Below are positions 48,793 through 60,469 of a stretch of DNA of 64,000 nucleotides, in pieces. Source of the stretch: Andrena cerasifolii. Taxonomy: Eukaryota; Arthropoda; Insecta; Hymenoptera; Andrenidae. The translations under genes and the position numbers were made by a program. Every line of letters begins with the position of its first letter. The first letter of the stretch is position 1. The stretch spans positions 5,642,001 through 5,706,000 of the forward strand of contig NC_135121.1 of NCBI RefSeq assembly GCF_050908995.1, in the 5' to 3' direction. The notes under the pieces were generated by a model. The model saw nothing but the letters and a program-made list of their open reading frames with translations, searched no databases and was not told the DNA's origin.

Positions 48793-49646
48793 TGAGAGGC
48801 ATACCGAGACTGCAGCGAGTTGAGACACTTAGAATCCACGTTTCGCGTCGCATGTGTGGGAAAGCTGCTTTGGAAAGAGCACTTTTACAATGACGTTGTC
48901 GAAGGAACGTCACAAAAAGCAAAGTAGATTAGCCAACATGGAAAAAGTGCATAGAGAGAAATAATAAAAATTGTTTACGACTGCAGGCAGAAATCATCGT
49001 CCGATCGAAGCTGAAATCATAGCCCGAACGGACACGACGTTGTTAATAATTCAGTGTAGTAATGAAATCGTAATTTATCAGGCTCTTAAATGCATAAATA
49101 GACCATTTCTGTTGCAATATATCCAATCACGTTAGCGTCAAGTTTTACTAACACAGAGGCAGGAGAAATGCTTTGTAAAAAGACACAGGTATGTGCAGGG
49201 CATAGTCTGCTGAACACAAATGTTCAGACTTGTTTCTCCTGGAAACGAGGCTTCGTTATAAACAGAGGTTATTCCAGCTTTTCGGCGTATTTTTCAGAAT
49301 GCATTATTTCCCTTTGTATTGCACCACGAATTATGCTTCGTCCCGTATATTTCAGGGAATAAAGCGCGTTTGCCTTTTTGTTTCGTTGCGAACGAGACTT
49401 GAATCGTGGGAAGTTGTAGTTAAAATACAATGGGAGGGTCTTCATCGGATTTAGTCATTGCTTGGAATTTTGATAAATTAATTATTTGTGTAAAGAATCG
49501 AGAGGAAGGTGTCTTACTTTCATCCCCTGTTCGAAAAGTTGAGATAATTTGAATTAATTTAATTTTACGGGTGACGGGTAAAGGGAGTCCATCGAAGAGA
49601 ATTTGTTTAACAGATAAAGAATAACAGTTTTTTTATTTAAGGTTTT

Positions 49647-50574
49647 CAGGGGGTAGAAAAAGAATCGATTCTTTGGGAATTTATTTCAGAAAGTACATGC
49701 ATAGTTTGGGGTAATAGTTTTTGTATTCAGAGGAGGGACATTTTAACAGGTTATTGTATTATGTTTTGGTATAAAATTATTTAGTTATTGCATAATTACA
49801 ACTGATTTCCCGAAAGCGGTTTTTGGAAACACGTTTTGCGGTGACCAACATTATTCGGAACTGGGTTGTCTGACATAAAAAAGGAAGGTGATTTAGTTAG
49901 TACAATAGTTTATCTAGGCTTTAATCGTTGCGTTTTATAAAATATTAATGTGGGGCAAAATTGCAGATGTTTAAAGTGAGATGATCGACTTTCGTAGAAA
50001 AAAAACACTTATTTTTTGTTAGAGTTTGCAGGTCGGAAAGGAAGATAATGCGCGGTTAGTTTTGAAAGATATAATTAACTGTTAGAAAGTACAATTTGGA
50101 AAACGTTACGACGTACAACCCGCGCGTGTCGCTAGGTAGGGACGAGTACAGAGAGGGGATCCACAGGTCGCCGTCTGGAGGGAGTCCCAGGGCATCAAGG
50201 CAGCGTTTTCACGACTGCCTGGTGCGTCCGCAATGTATGTTGCTCTATCTCCAACATTTTTCATCCATAAAATAAAAACTGTGCATTGGAAAAACAAATG
50301 CTCCGATTAAAGACTAGGTTTGGATGTCTAGAAGAAACCTAAAAAGTTTCAGAAAGATTGGTGAAGCGGTTTTGAAAAAATCGTGGTCACCGGTCTAAAA
50401 ACAGCTTCCGGCAAATCAGTTGTAATTTTGCAATAACTAAATATTTTTATACCGAAACGTAATATAATAACCTGTTAAAGTGTCCCTCGTATGAATACAA
50501 AAACCATTGCTTAAAAATATGCATGTACTTTCTCAAATAAATTCCCAAAGAATCGATTCTTTTTCTACCCCCTG
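49647..50574. repeat. 928-bp inverted-repeat element
   Basis: CAGGGGGTAGAAAAAGAATC at the left is inverted at the right end (CTACCCCCTG ends at 50574). The arms share TTGTATTCA and CAACTGATTT. No coding sequence or clear target duplication. Confidence 0.7.
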
Positions 50575-51563
50575 ACGGGGTAGGTAACCCCTTCAGCAAT
50601 ATTCGGAAATTTATTGCGAAGAAAAGAAAAGAATTCTATTTATTAAACTACATTTCTACAGTAAGTGATAAGTCTAAAAGTAATAAAATTAATGTTTTTG
50701 GAATGCTGTTAAAAGCAGCCTTGATGATATGTTTGAAAATTGATGCTGGGGCATGTGATTTCAGCTGGCAGACTTATCTGAATCAACAAACTAAACCAGC
50801 GCTGTCCAAGGTCGCTCCCGCGGGAGCTTGGGGTTCTCCCACTCTCGTCCGCGTTGTCAGGGATACCGCGCGTCTCCTTGACAACGGAAGGCACGCTGCG
50901 CGAGAGAAAGATTGGAAGGGGAAGCAGGCGCGTGAGGGGCCCCTACGTTGGACAGCGCTGGAATAAACGGATTCTTGATTGGGATGACTGTCGCTATAGT
51001 ACGAACTAGAATTAATGATTTATCCTTAAAATTAACAATATGGAGGACAAAATAGCAAAAAAGTGGAGAACATTTATTTGCATTTTTGTCCACCATCTTG
51101 TTACTTTTGAACATAAATCATTAATTCTAGTTCGGACCAAAGCGACAGTCGTACTGATCAAGAATCCATTTGGATTTTTTGTTTCGGATAAGTCTACAGC
51201 TGGAATCGCCTGCGAGGCATCACTGTTCAAACATGTCGTGCAGACTTCTTTTAAAAGCATTTTAAAAACATCAATTTTATTACCTTTGTATTTTTTACTT
51301 ACTGTAATAAATAGAAGAATGTTTTCTACCATTACCATGTTTCTTTTCTTCGCAATAAATTTGCGTGAAGCGCTTAATTTATCGGCGCGCAAACCGGAAT
51401 GACCCGTTAAGGAATCTTGTATCTGCACTTTTGAATGTAACTTTCATTTTGATCTTTTTAAATTATTATGTCTCCCTCTCGTTTCTTTGAATGTTTTCGA
51501 AACTTGAAGTAACTTGCATATCATGCAAGCAACAACTTTAGATGCATATCATAATCTCTACAT
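50575..51563. other. Short inverted repeat and element remnants
   Basis: About 50975-51165 is an inverted pair sharing GAACTAGAATTAATGATTTA and CACCATCTTG / CAAAATAG. A sequence ending GGAATGACCCGTTAA near 51412 looks like a decayed TTAA-element end. The frames on both strands here mirror the inverted repeat. Confidence 0.45.
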
Positions 51564-51762
51564 CAGAGTTTCCCAACCTTTTTTGAGATGTCACCTCTTT
51601 TTATAATATTAAATTTAATAAGGTAAAGAGAACGCATTAAAAATAGGGGTTTCGGACTATAATTCTAACTCAATAATATCTGATTATCTTAATACACAAA
51701 TTAAATATACTTGATGATATAGTAGTATAGTAAAGAGAGTTCTAACCCAAATTTGAGTTTTG

Positions 51763-52077
51763 CGTTCAATACACTTTCAGAGTGGTACGATAGACGTTCA
51801 AGACACGTTAAGAGTTGTACGATAGACGTTCAATACACGTTAAGAGTGGTACGATAGACGTCCAATACACGTTCAGAGTGATGCGATAGACGTTCAATAC
51901 ACGTTCAGAGTGGTACGATAGATGTTCAATACACGTTCAGAGTGGTGCGATCGACGTTCAATACACGTCAAGAGTGGTACGATAGACGTTCAATACGCGT
52001 TCAGAGTGGTACGATAGACGTTCAATATACGTTCAGAGTGGTACGATAGACGTTCAATACACGTCCAGAGTGGTACT
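51763..52077. repeat. 32-bp minisatellite, about 9-10 copies
   Basis: The unit is TTCAGAGTGGTACGATAGAC plus GTTCAATACACG. It is head to head with the next array, which repeats the complement of its first 21 bases. Confidence 0.9.
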
Positions 52078-52089
52078 GACGCTATAGGT

Positions 52090-52680
52090 GTATTGAACGT
52101 CTATCGTACCACTCTGAACGTCTATCGTACCACTCTGAACGTTTATCGTTCCACTCTGAACGTCTATCGTACCAGTCTGAACGTCTATCGTACAACTCTG
52201 AACGTCTATCGTACCACTCTGAACGTTTATCGTTCCACTCTGAACGTCTATCGTACCAGTCTGAACGTTTATCGTTCCACTCTGAACGTCTATCGTACCA
52301 CTCTGAACGTCAATCGTATCAATATGAACGTCTATCGTACCACTATGAACGTCTACAGTACCACTATGAACGTCTACAGTACCACTCTGAACGTCTATCG
52401 TACCACTCTGAACGTCTATCGTACCACTATGAACGTCTACAGTACCACTCTGAACGTCTACAGTACCACTCTGAACGTCTATCGTTCCACTCTGAACGTT
52501 TATCGTTCCACTCTGAACGTCTATCGTACCACTCTGAACGTCAATCATATCACTATGAACGTCTATCGCACCACTCTAAACGTCTGTCGCACCACTCTGA
52601 ACGTCTATCGTACCACTCTGAACGTCTATCGTACCATTCTGAACGTGTATCGAATGTATATCGTACCACTCTGAACGTGT
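52090..52680. repeat. 21-bp minisatellite, about 28 copies, inverted
   Basis: The unit is CGTCTATCGTACCACTCTGA plus A. As 21 is divisible by 3, it opens long frames on both strands (NVYRTTL and VQSGTID repeats, 164 and 193 codons). These are artefacts. Confidence 0.95.
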
Positions 52681-52957
52681 ATAGAACGCAAAACTCAAAT
52701 TTGGGTTCAAACTCTCTTTACTATACTACTAGATATTTAATATATTTAATTACCTTATTTAGTGTGATGTTTGTGTTTGCATCTGGCTAACTAGCCTTTT
52801 CTTTTTTCATTTATGAAAAATCAGTGTTACGTCATTAATAGAATATTCCAACGTGACCATATTAAAAGCAATAAGTGCTTTGAATCGCCAACTAAAAATA
52901 ACCGTGGCGACCCCCTCGAGGGTGGCGACTCGCAGGTTGGGAACCACTGCTGTATAT

Positions 52958-53257
52958 AGTATAAAATAAAGTCCCGGTAGGCGTCTGTCTGTTTGTTAGG
53001 GCCAATTTCGAGAACCACTGAACGGTTTGTGATGCGGTTTTCACTGCTTTGTAGAGCATTTCTCGAGGAAGGTTTAGGTGTATGGAGCATTAACCTGTGG
53101 CAAAAAGAAGCCGAGCAGTGGCGATTTTAGTGAAGCATTCCTCGAGAATGCTCTATGGGCTGATGGGGGCCGCACCGCAGTCCGTCCAGTGCACAGTGGT
53201 TCTCGGGATTAGCCCGAACAAACAGACATACGTCTGCCTGGGACTTTATTTTATACT
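52958..53257. mobile_element. 300-bp MITE with AGTATAAAATAAAGTCCC ends
   Basis: The ends AGTATAAAATAAAGTCCC are inverted at 52958 and 53257. The arms share AAACAGACA, GAGAACCACTG and GCATTCTCGAG-type words. It begins one base after the target copy of the hAT element to its left. Confidence 0.75.
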
Positions 53258-54027
53258 TAATATTATTTAGAGAAAATATATAAGTAAGTGGTAATGAAGT
53301 ATAGGTATGTAAGTAAGCACTGTGTAATAATTAATCAAGGCGCCAATTTTAAGATATAAATGCCGATGTTGTAGATACATATAAAAAGCCCGAGCAACGC
53401 CGGGAACTTTATGCTAGTGTTACTAATAAAAGAATGGCTTTCTCTTTTAGTATTAAAGCGTGTAGGTATAGAAAACTAAGGCTTGAAATAATTCCATTAA
53501 TTATAAATATATACTTATCGAATGTAATTGACTGAATAAATTTCGTTTTCAGTTATTTATAATAAATTATAGTGACCGCTTTATTTAAATAATTCAAACG
53601 AAGTCTTCATTATATCTTCGTTAGTATGCCTTGATTTCACTTAAATTGTCGTAAGAGCAAGTCAATTATTTTAACCATTCCATGTCTTCTAAATAGTAAT
53701 AATCTTTAGTTAATAATCAGTTAATAGTTGTCGAAGTAAAAAATAATTGACAATCGTATAATAAACAAGTTATATTAAGAATGTAACAAAAAGTTCAGAT
53801 GACACATTGTGAAAATATTTCGAGCATTAAACAACCAGTTCCTCGGATATAATTAATTACGTTCGTTAAATTTCTTGTTAATTTCTTGTTATACCCCCAT
53901 TGTTACCAAACGTGCAGCACAAGTATTATTTCTACACACATATTTCGATACTGAAAGGGAAAGGAAACGATTTCTCTATCGATAACATTCTACGATATCG
54001 TACACCCAAATTGGTAGTTTGCACAAT
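53258..54027. other. AT-rich DNA, no gene seen
   Basis: No feature found apart from short AT-rich frames. Confidence 0.35.
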
Positions 54028-54030
54028 TTA

Positions 54031-55036
54031 CACTGGCCAACAAAATTTAACTTTTTTCTGTTCTGTAACATTCAATAGCCGTTTCTTATAGAGTTTGGTA
54101 CGCTGAAAACAAATCCGCAAACCGTTTATCGCTATCACCCTCAGTTTTCGAGAAATTCCATTTTGAAAAAAAAAAAATAATAAATGCAAATTTTCAACTT
54201 TGAATATCTTTTGTGTTCAAACAATAATAATTATTCGGTTGCATCGTCTCTCACGTTATTCTATGAACAACGATCAAAGGGAAAAGTACTCCCGAAATGC
54301 ACTCATTTCTGAAGATATTTTTCAATTAATTTCCAAAACTAAGGGTCTAGGAGAAATTTTAACTACTCCACGCGATGCAGCAGAAAATTTCCTTTCGGAA
54401 ACCACCAACAGAAGTGGTAAGACACGTTTTGTTTTCAATACAGAAGCGAAATAGTTTGGCAAAACGTGCGGCGTCGACAGTGGTAGTCACGCGCGTTAAG
54501 CGATTGCGTGAGCGGCAGTGCATCGCGCGCCGCCGTTGACTACCACTGTCAACGGCGCACGTTTCACCAAACTATTTCGCTTCTGTATTGAAAACAAAAT
54601 GCGTCTCACCACTTCTGTTGATGGTTTCCGAAGGAAAAATGTCCGCTGCATCGCGTGGAATAGTCAGATTTTCTCCTAGACCCTTAGTTTTGGAAATTAA
54701 TTGAAAAATATCTTCAAAAATGGGTGCATTTCGGGTGTCCTTTTCCCTTTGATCGATGTTTATACATATTTAAATGTTCATAGTGCAATAATAACTTATA
54801 TCGTTGTATTCGAGAGGGTTCATAGAATAATTTGACGCAACAAGCAACCGAATAACTATTACCGTTTCGACACAAAAAATGTTCAAAGTTGAAAATTTGC
54901 ATTTTTTTTTCAAAATCGAATTTCTCAAAAACTGAGAGTGATGGCGACAAACGGTTTGCGGATTCGTTTTCAGCGCACACAAATCTATAGGAAACGGCTA
55001 TTGAGGCTTACAGACCAAAATGGCTGTTGGACAGTG
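54031..55036. mobile_element. 1-kb fold-back element, TTA target
   Basis: Inverted over nearly its whole length, centred near 54500. Ends CACTGGCCAACA and, inverted, CACTGTCCAACA, with TTA at 54028-54030 and 55037-55039. The centre (54470-54570) is GC-rich and carries GACAGTGGTAGTC / GACTACCACTGTC. Frames on both strands (54200-54454, 54714-54982) mirror each other and are not genes. Confidence 0.8.
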
Positions 55037-55753
55037 TTATTCGAAATTTAATCAATTTTGTCCTAGAGTGAATTTAAAAAATTTATCGAATTAAAGGAAC
55101 GTAACTATTATCTGCCAAATAAATTCGGTGGGATTAAATCCATTTATTCGTGAACAATCCAGTGTGTCTTCGCACAATCTTTTTTTTTGCCATTCCTAAT
55201 TACATTTTAAATACGAGTCCTGTCTATCTCTGAGAGTCTGCATTGCAGTTTACACAGTGAAATATTGCTGGTTAATCTGCTCGCAACGCTACTAATTATG
55301 ACGTCGCTTTACTCGTGAATCCCACGTAACGCGTTTGAAGCGTAATATACCGGGTGTTTCGTAATAGGTGGTACAGCCGAAAGGGTAGTGATCCCAAGTG
55401 AAGGAGTAACTAGAAAATGTGAAATGCAATTTGTTCACAAGGAGCCTTCAAGGAATTTGGCTTTAAAAACTTCAGTACGCATGTACCTGACTAAAAGTGA
55501 GCAGAATTTATTAAAAAATATGGTACAACTGAAGAAGAAAGAAATCCAAATTATAGAATAACTGTTCTTCGAATGGAGCTTTGTTTTCGAAAAAAAAATT
55601 GATTTAAAGATGAAACCGATTATTATCGCTAAATCAAGTACACGCCTACTCGACGAATTTACAACATCGATTTTCTCGAAAACGTACCTCCAATCCAAGA
55701 AAAGTTATTTTAGAATTTTTACTTGTTCCTACGCCGGAATTCATTTTATACGA

Positions 55754-56520
55754 CAGTGATTCCCAACTCGTGTGTCGCGAAGTGTTTTCTGTGGGATCGC
55801 CACGGTTTTGGGATTCTTTTTTTTAATATTATTAGATTTATGGTATTTAATATTATTAGATTTATGTTATTTAATATTATTAGATTTGTGTTATTTAATA
55901 TTATTAGATTTGTGTTATTTAATATTATTAGATTTATGTTATTTAATATTATTAGATTTGTGTTATTTAATATTATTAGATTTATGTTATTTAATATTAT
56001 TAGATTTATGTTACTTAATGTTATTAGATGTATGTTATTTAATGCTATTAGATTTGTGTTATTTAATATTATTAGATTTATGTTATTTAATATTATTAGA
56101 TTTATGTTATTTAATATTATTAGATGTATATTATTTAATATTATTAGATTTGTGTTATTTAATATTATTAGATTTGTGTTATTTAATATTATTAGAATTA
56201 TGTTATTTAATATTATTAGATTTATGTTATTTAATATTATTTGATTTGTGTTATTTAATATTATTAGATTATGTTATTTAATATTATTAGATTTGTTATT
56301 TAATGTTATTTAATATTATTTAATACTATTTAAAATTATCTAATACTATTTAAAATTATCTAATACTATTTAAAATTATCTAATATTATTTAATATTACT
56401 TAATATTATTTAATATTTCTTAATATTATTTAATATTACTTAATATTATTTAATATTACTTAATATTATTTAATATTATCTAATATTATTTAATATTATT
56501 TAAAAGTATTAAGAATTATA
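55754..56520. repeat. 24-bp and ~20-bp minisatellites behind a hAT-like end
   Basis: CAGTGATTCCCAACTCGTGT at 55754 resembles the hAT end at 51564. From about 55823 the unit ATTAGATTTGTGTTATTTAA plus TATT repeats about 20 times to 56316, then TAATACTATTTAAAATTATC-type 20-mers run to about 56515. The 173- and 169-codon frames here (FNIIRFML, LILLDLCY) are array artefacts. No right hAT end was found. Confidence 0.85.
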
Positions 56521-57640
56521 TTCTTAATCAATTTTCTTGAAAAGGAAGCTATGCTAAATCGTACAGATAAGGATCCACCTCACCGATATTCAACAATTTC
56601 TTAATATTTTGTCCGAATCCTGATTCTGAGAAATTTTTTCGTATACGTATATCATCTCCTCGGCTTTAGTTTTCGAGATATTTTTCCTACTTCTCCCTCT
56701 TTGTTTCCATACAAAATTACTATTCCTTCTTTCGAATCGCGCATTACGAAGCACCTTGTATAAATCATAGTGCTACAACCTACAACTATGCGAACCCGGG
56801 AACGTACCTATGATAACGGAAGAAGAAACCGGATTGTCAATAAAATTGTTGTAACGTGTAAAATACAATCCAAGGCCGCGAGAAGTCTCAGGTGTTCAAG
56901 GTCTGTTTGGGTAGTTTCCTCGCCGGCGAATGCGACCATGGTATTTGCATTATAGTTACATTCCTATTCGCTGCGTTGCAAAATTGTTCTGAAGCAATTC
57001 CAAGTGAGCAGCGTTACCATTTATCATTACAGGTGTTTTCATTAACAAATAGGCATCGCAGTAGCCGTGCAGATGGCGTTTAAACGCGGATCGTTAAAAT
57101 TTATAAATAAATTATTTCTCTCAGTTTGCAGAACCGTACGCAACTTTCTCTTAATCGCAACATTTTGCGTCGCGACAAGCTAATAAATGAAACGAAACAT
57201 ACGCTCGTATATATTACATAAATATTCGAACATTTTACGAAATGAAAATTCTTTTCGCGCTCAATACCGGGAACAATTTTCATATTTCACAGGGCACCGT
57301 TCCTGTCTGGTTTCCTTTTCTTAAATGCTTGTCACTAATGCGACATTTATCTACGATTTGATTTGAAACTTGTTTTGAAGTAAGATATTACATTAAAGAG
57401 AAAGTTGCGCCGGATTTTACAAGCTTAGTTTCTTGATAGCGTATCCTTTCAAATGGTAAGTGGTAAGAATTCGTAGTGATCTATTTTCGCGAATTACATG
57501 ACTGTAACAAATGATTTTATTTGCGGCATTATTACGCGCTAATTATAATCAGAAGATTGAAAATGAAAATTTATTATAATTGGTATTTGGAAAGTGGAGG
57601 AGGTAAATGTTATTTGGAGAAAAATTCGAAAAATTTAAAA
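56521..57640. other. Unassigned DNA with a diverged repeat R copy
   Basis: About 56575-56700 resembles repeat R (CCTCACCGAT, TTTCGAGATATTT). Nothing else identified. Confidence 0.4.
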
Positions 57641-57649
57641 ATTTCGTCA

Positions 57650-57915
57650 GGCACATTTGTTGGCGATTCAATTCTCTTTAATTTGATCTAATTTTCGACC
57701 AAATCGGACCTTCGCAACGCGAGATATTCGCAATAAGTGGGACCACCTTTTGTCAGCCAGGTAAAAAGTTCACCAGTCGATATCTCGAAAACGTATCGAT
57801 AGAAATTTTTTTGGACCGTATTTTCGAAATCAGCGGGCCATTTTATATAAGAAAACAAAATAGTGGCATCTGCTGCGTAAACAATTTTTTTTTTATTTTG
57901 CAAACTAGTGTAATT
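57650..57915. repeat. Dispersed repeat S, copy 2
   Basis: Matches 40336-40625, sharing CAAATCGGACCTTCGCAACG and GCCAGGTAAAAAGTTCACC with scattered differences. Confidence 0.75.
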
Positions 57916-58204
57916 ATTGCTTAAACTAATTGAAAGATCATTTGTTCGAGTGGCTTTTAATGATCAGAGAGATATATAATATAAAATTCTGAAGAACAAT
58001 GCATGTTACCGAATATGTGGAAAGTGCAGCTCCTCGGTAAACAATATTAATTATAAATATTAATTTTAATTTTCAATTTAATAACTGTGTGTTATACGTC
58101 CGAAAATAAATATTTGAAAAAAGAAGAAAAGTTGAAGGGGCCCCAGAAAAATTTATTGTACATTAAATGATTATACCCAACGGTCCCATATAGTGTAAAA
58201 AGAA

Positions 58205-58360
58205 TAAGATTCACATTGTGAATTTTTACATTTTTAAAAGAAAAAGGGACCTGCAGACATGAATATTTTTTCATTTTTTTTACAGTTGTGTTTGGTCAAT
58301 CAAAAGACAACTATCCCACACCCAGGCCAACTGAAAATTCAAATTTAAATTTTCGCGTAT
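58205..58360. repeat. Solitary unit of the ~175-bp repeat
   Basis: It contains AGATTCACATTGTGAATTTT, CCTGCAGACATGAATATT and ACAGTTGTGTTTGGTCAATC, matching units of 38745-39690. Confidence 0.75.
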
Positions 58361-59189
58361 ATAGTATTGCTCCGCCTTTTACTGCATTCGTAATACTCAT
58401 ACAATCATGTTCTAATCGTCTCTTTCTAGAAACGCGAATTTTGACACACAGAAATTTGTACTTCAAAATATAGTTTTGGATGAAAGCTATTTTTTTTAAA
58501 ATAAATTCACCAAATTTTAAAATTCAATTATTAAGATCTAAAAATTTACAGGAATAATGGCAAGAACATATCCTGGGGTGCGATACATCGCATGTGACCA
58601 CGAAGGGTTAATCAAAATTTGAGGAAGTTAACTCATGTTGATCTTGAGAAGTCTTTCTCTTATAGTGGATGCTGTGTATAGACCTGCTGCAACACGAGTA
58701 TCGTCATAAGATACATTATGCGCAATAATAATTGCGTCTTGTCATCAATGCTGAATCGCATCTCGAGTAGAAACGTGAAAGACGCTTGTATTCTTGATGA
58801 ACAGGAATTCGTCCTAATTCGCCCAATTTTCGAACCTCTTTGTTTCCCGCCTACGGTCATTCCGACGACAAATATGTCTTAATTAAGTAACTGGAGCGTC
58901 GCGGAGACCTTCCTCCCAGACTACCAGCAGCCTCTCCTCTGAAATAAACGCTTGAATTTATTTTACCGTCACTCGCAAGTGACTGTTTAATAGTGTTTTA
59001 TCGTACTTCGTGAGCGTACTCTAACCAATGTACCTTTAAGTACAGAATTTTCTTGGCCATCGTAAACGATACTCGAAAAGTGGCGACTAAAATAGCAGAT
59101 TTTTCGAAAAGCTTCATTCTTTGGTGAATTATTACGCGTTACGTAAGTCCTCTATAAGGTTATACGACTTTAAAATAACGTATTATTAG
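58361..59189. other. Unassigned DNA, no gene seen
   Basis: No gene, array or bounded element was found. Confidence 0.35.
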
Positions 59190-60190
59190 TACAAAAAAAA
59201 AAGTACATTATAAACCATTATAACACGGGAGCCAAAAGTCCTTATTTTATAATAAAATGTTTATGAAAGGTCTGGGTTAGCTCTGGGTTAGCTCTGGGTT
59301 AGCTCTGAGTTAGCTCTGGGTTAACTCTGGGTTAATTCTGAGTTAGCTCTGGGTTAGCTCTGGGTTAGTCCTGAGTTAGCTCTGGGTTAGTTCGGAGTTA
59401 GCTCTGGGTTAGTTCTGAGTTAGCTCTGGATTAACTCTGGGTTAGCTCTGGGTTAGGCAAAAACAAAATAGTACATAATATACCATTACAACACGGGAGC
59501 CAAATGTCCTTATTTTATAATAAAATGTTTATGAAAGGTCTGGGTTAGCTCTGGGTTAGCTCTGAGTTAGCTCTGGGTTAACTCTGGGTTAATTCTGAGT
59601 TAGCTCTGGGTTAGCTCTGGGTTAGTCCTGAGTTAGCTCTGGGTTAGTTCGGAGTTAGCTCTGGGTTAGTTCTGAGTTAGCTCTGGATTAACTCTGGGTT
59701 AGCTCTGGGTTAGGCAAAAACAAAATAGTACATAATATACCATTACAACACGGGAGCCAAATGTCCTTATTTTATAATAAAATGTTTATGAAAGGTCTGG
59801 GTTAGCTCTGGGTTAGCTCTGAGTTAGCTCTGGGTTAGCTCTGAGTTAACTCTGGGTTAACTCTGGGTTAGTTCTGAGTTAGCTCTGGGTTAGTTTTGAG
59901 TTAGCTCTGGGTTAGCTCTGGGTTAGCTCTGGGTTATCTCTGGGTTAGCTCTGGGTTAGGCAAGAACAAAATAGTACATAATATACCATTTACAACACGG
60001 GAGCCAAAATTCCTTATTTTATAATAAAATGTTTATAAAAGGCCTGGGTTAGCTCTGGGTTAGCTCTAGGTTAGCTCTGGGTTTGCTCTGGGTTAGCTCT
60101 GGGTTAGGCAAAAACAAAATAGTACATAATATACCATTACAACACATGAGCCAAAACTCCTTATTTTATAATAAAATTTCTATGAAAGGT
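59190..60190. repeat. 11-bp telomere-like motif in a ~250-bp higher-order array
   Basis: TTAGCTCTGGG (variants TTAACTCTGGG, TTAGTTCTGAG) is repeated in blocks separated by a spacer with ACACGGGAGCCAAA and CCTTATTTTATAATAAAATG. Spacer anchors at 59223, 59491, 59748, 59995 and 60142 give spacings of 268, 257, 247 and 147. Neighbouring units share the order of their variants, so whole blocks were duplicated. Confidence 0.9.
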
Positions 60191-60409
60191 AATCGAATAT
60201 TTCGGTTACAGAGGCTCGAAGATCATTGTCAAAGTTTGTCTAATGTGTTTTCTCATATTATAAACAGATTCAGCGATTGAACGAGCGATCACTCGCTTGT
60301 AAACTGTTATTAAGGTGAATCACGTCCCGCTACTGTCTGTTACTTAACCACGCTTAAAGAACATTCGTTTTCTTTAGTTACAGATACTACTCAAGCGGAC
60401 GGAGCCAAA

Positions 60410-60469
60410 ATGGGCTGCGCTTCACAGTGTGCCAAGTATTTTCTCTGTTTCTTCAATTTCGTTTTCTTC
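60410..60469 (+). CDS. Tetraspanin, first coding exon (rest beyond the window)
   Basis: Tetraspanins are four-pass membrane scaffolds. The exon encodes exactly 20 residues, MGCASQCAKYFLCFFNFVFF, then a consensus donor (GTGAGT at 60470, phase 0). An acceptor TTTAGTTACAG ends at 60383, leaving 26 nt of 5' UTR. The pattern M-G-C, then C-x-K-Y-x-L and F-N-x-x-F is the hallmark N-terminus: membrane-proximal Cys (palmitoylation sites in the family) followed by the start of transmembrane segment 1. No second exon is recognisable by 64000, so the next intron exceeds 3.5 kb. Which tetraspanin it is cannot be told from 20 residues. Confidence 0.85.

Larger units (their letters stand above)
51564..52949. 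mobile_element. hAT-like element filled with head-to-head minisatellites
   Basis: Ends CAGAGTTTCCCAACC and, inverted, CAGTGGTTCCCAACC. Flanks CTCTACAT (51556-51563) and CTGTATAT (52950-52957) match at 6 of 8. A second inverted pair inside (CCAAATTTGAGTTTTGCGTT at about 51748; its complement at about 52685) brackets the two arrays. Confidence 0.8.

Noticed and set aside
52054..52674. Long VQSGTID and NVYRTTL repeat proteins (164 and 193 codons)
   Set aside because: They are produced on opposite strands by a 21-bp minisatellite inside a hAT-like element.
54200..54982. Frames on both strands that resemble each other
   Set aside because: They are mirror images produced by a 1-kb fold-back element.
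55723..56281. Hydrophobic FNIIRFML / LILLDLCY repeat proteins
   Set aside because: A 24-bp array opens both frames at once; no start context or homology.
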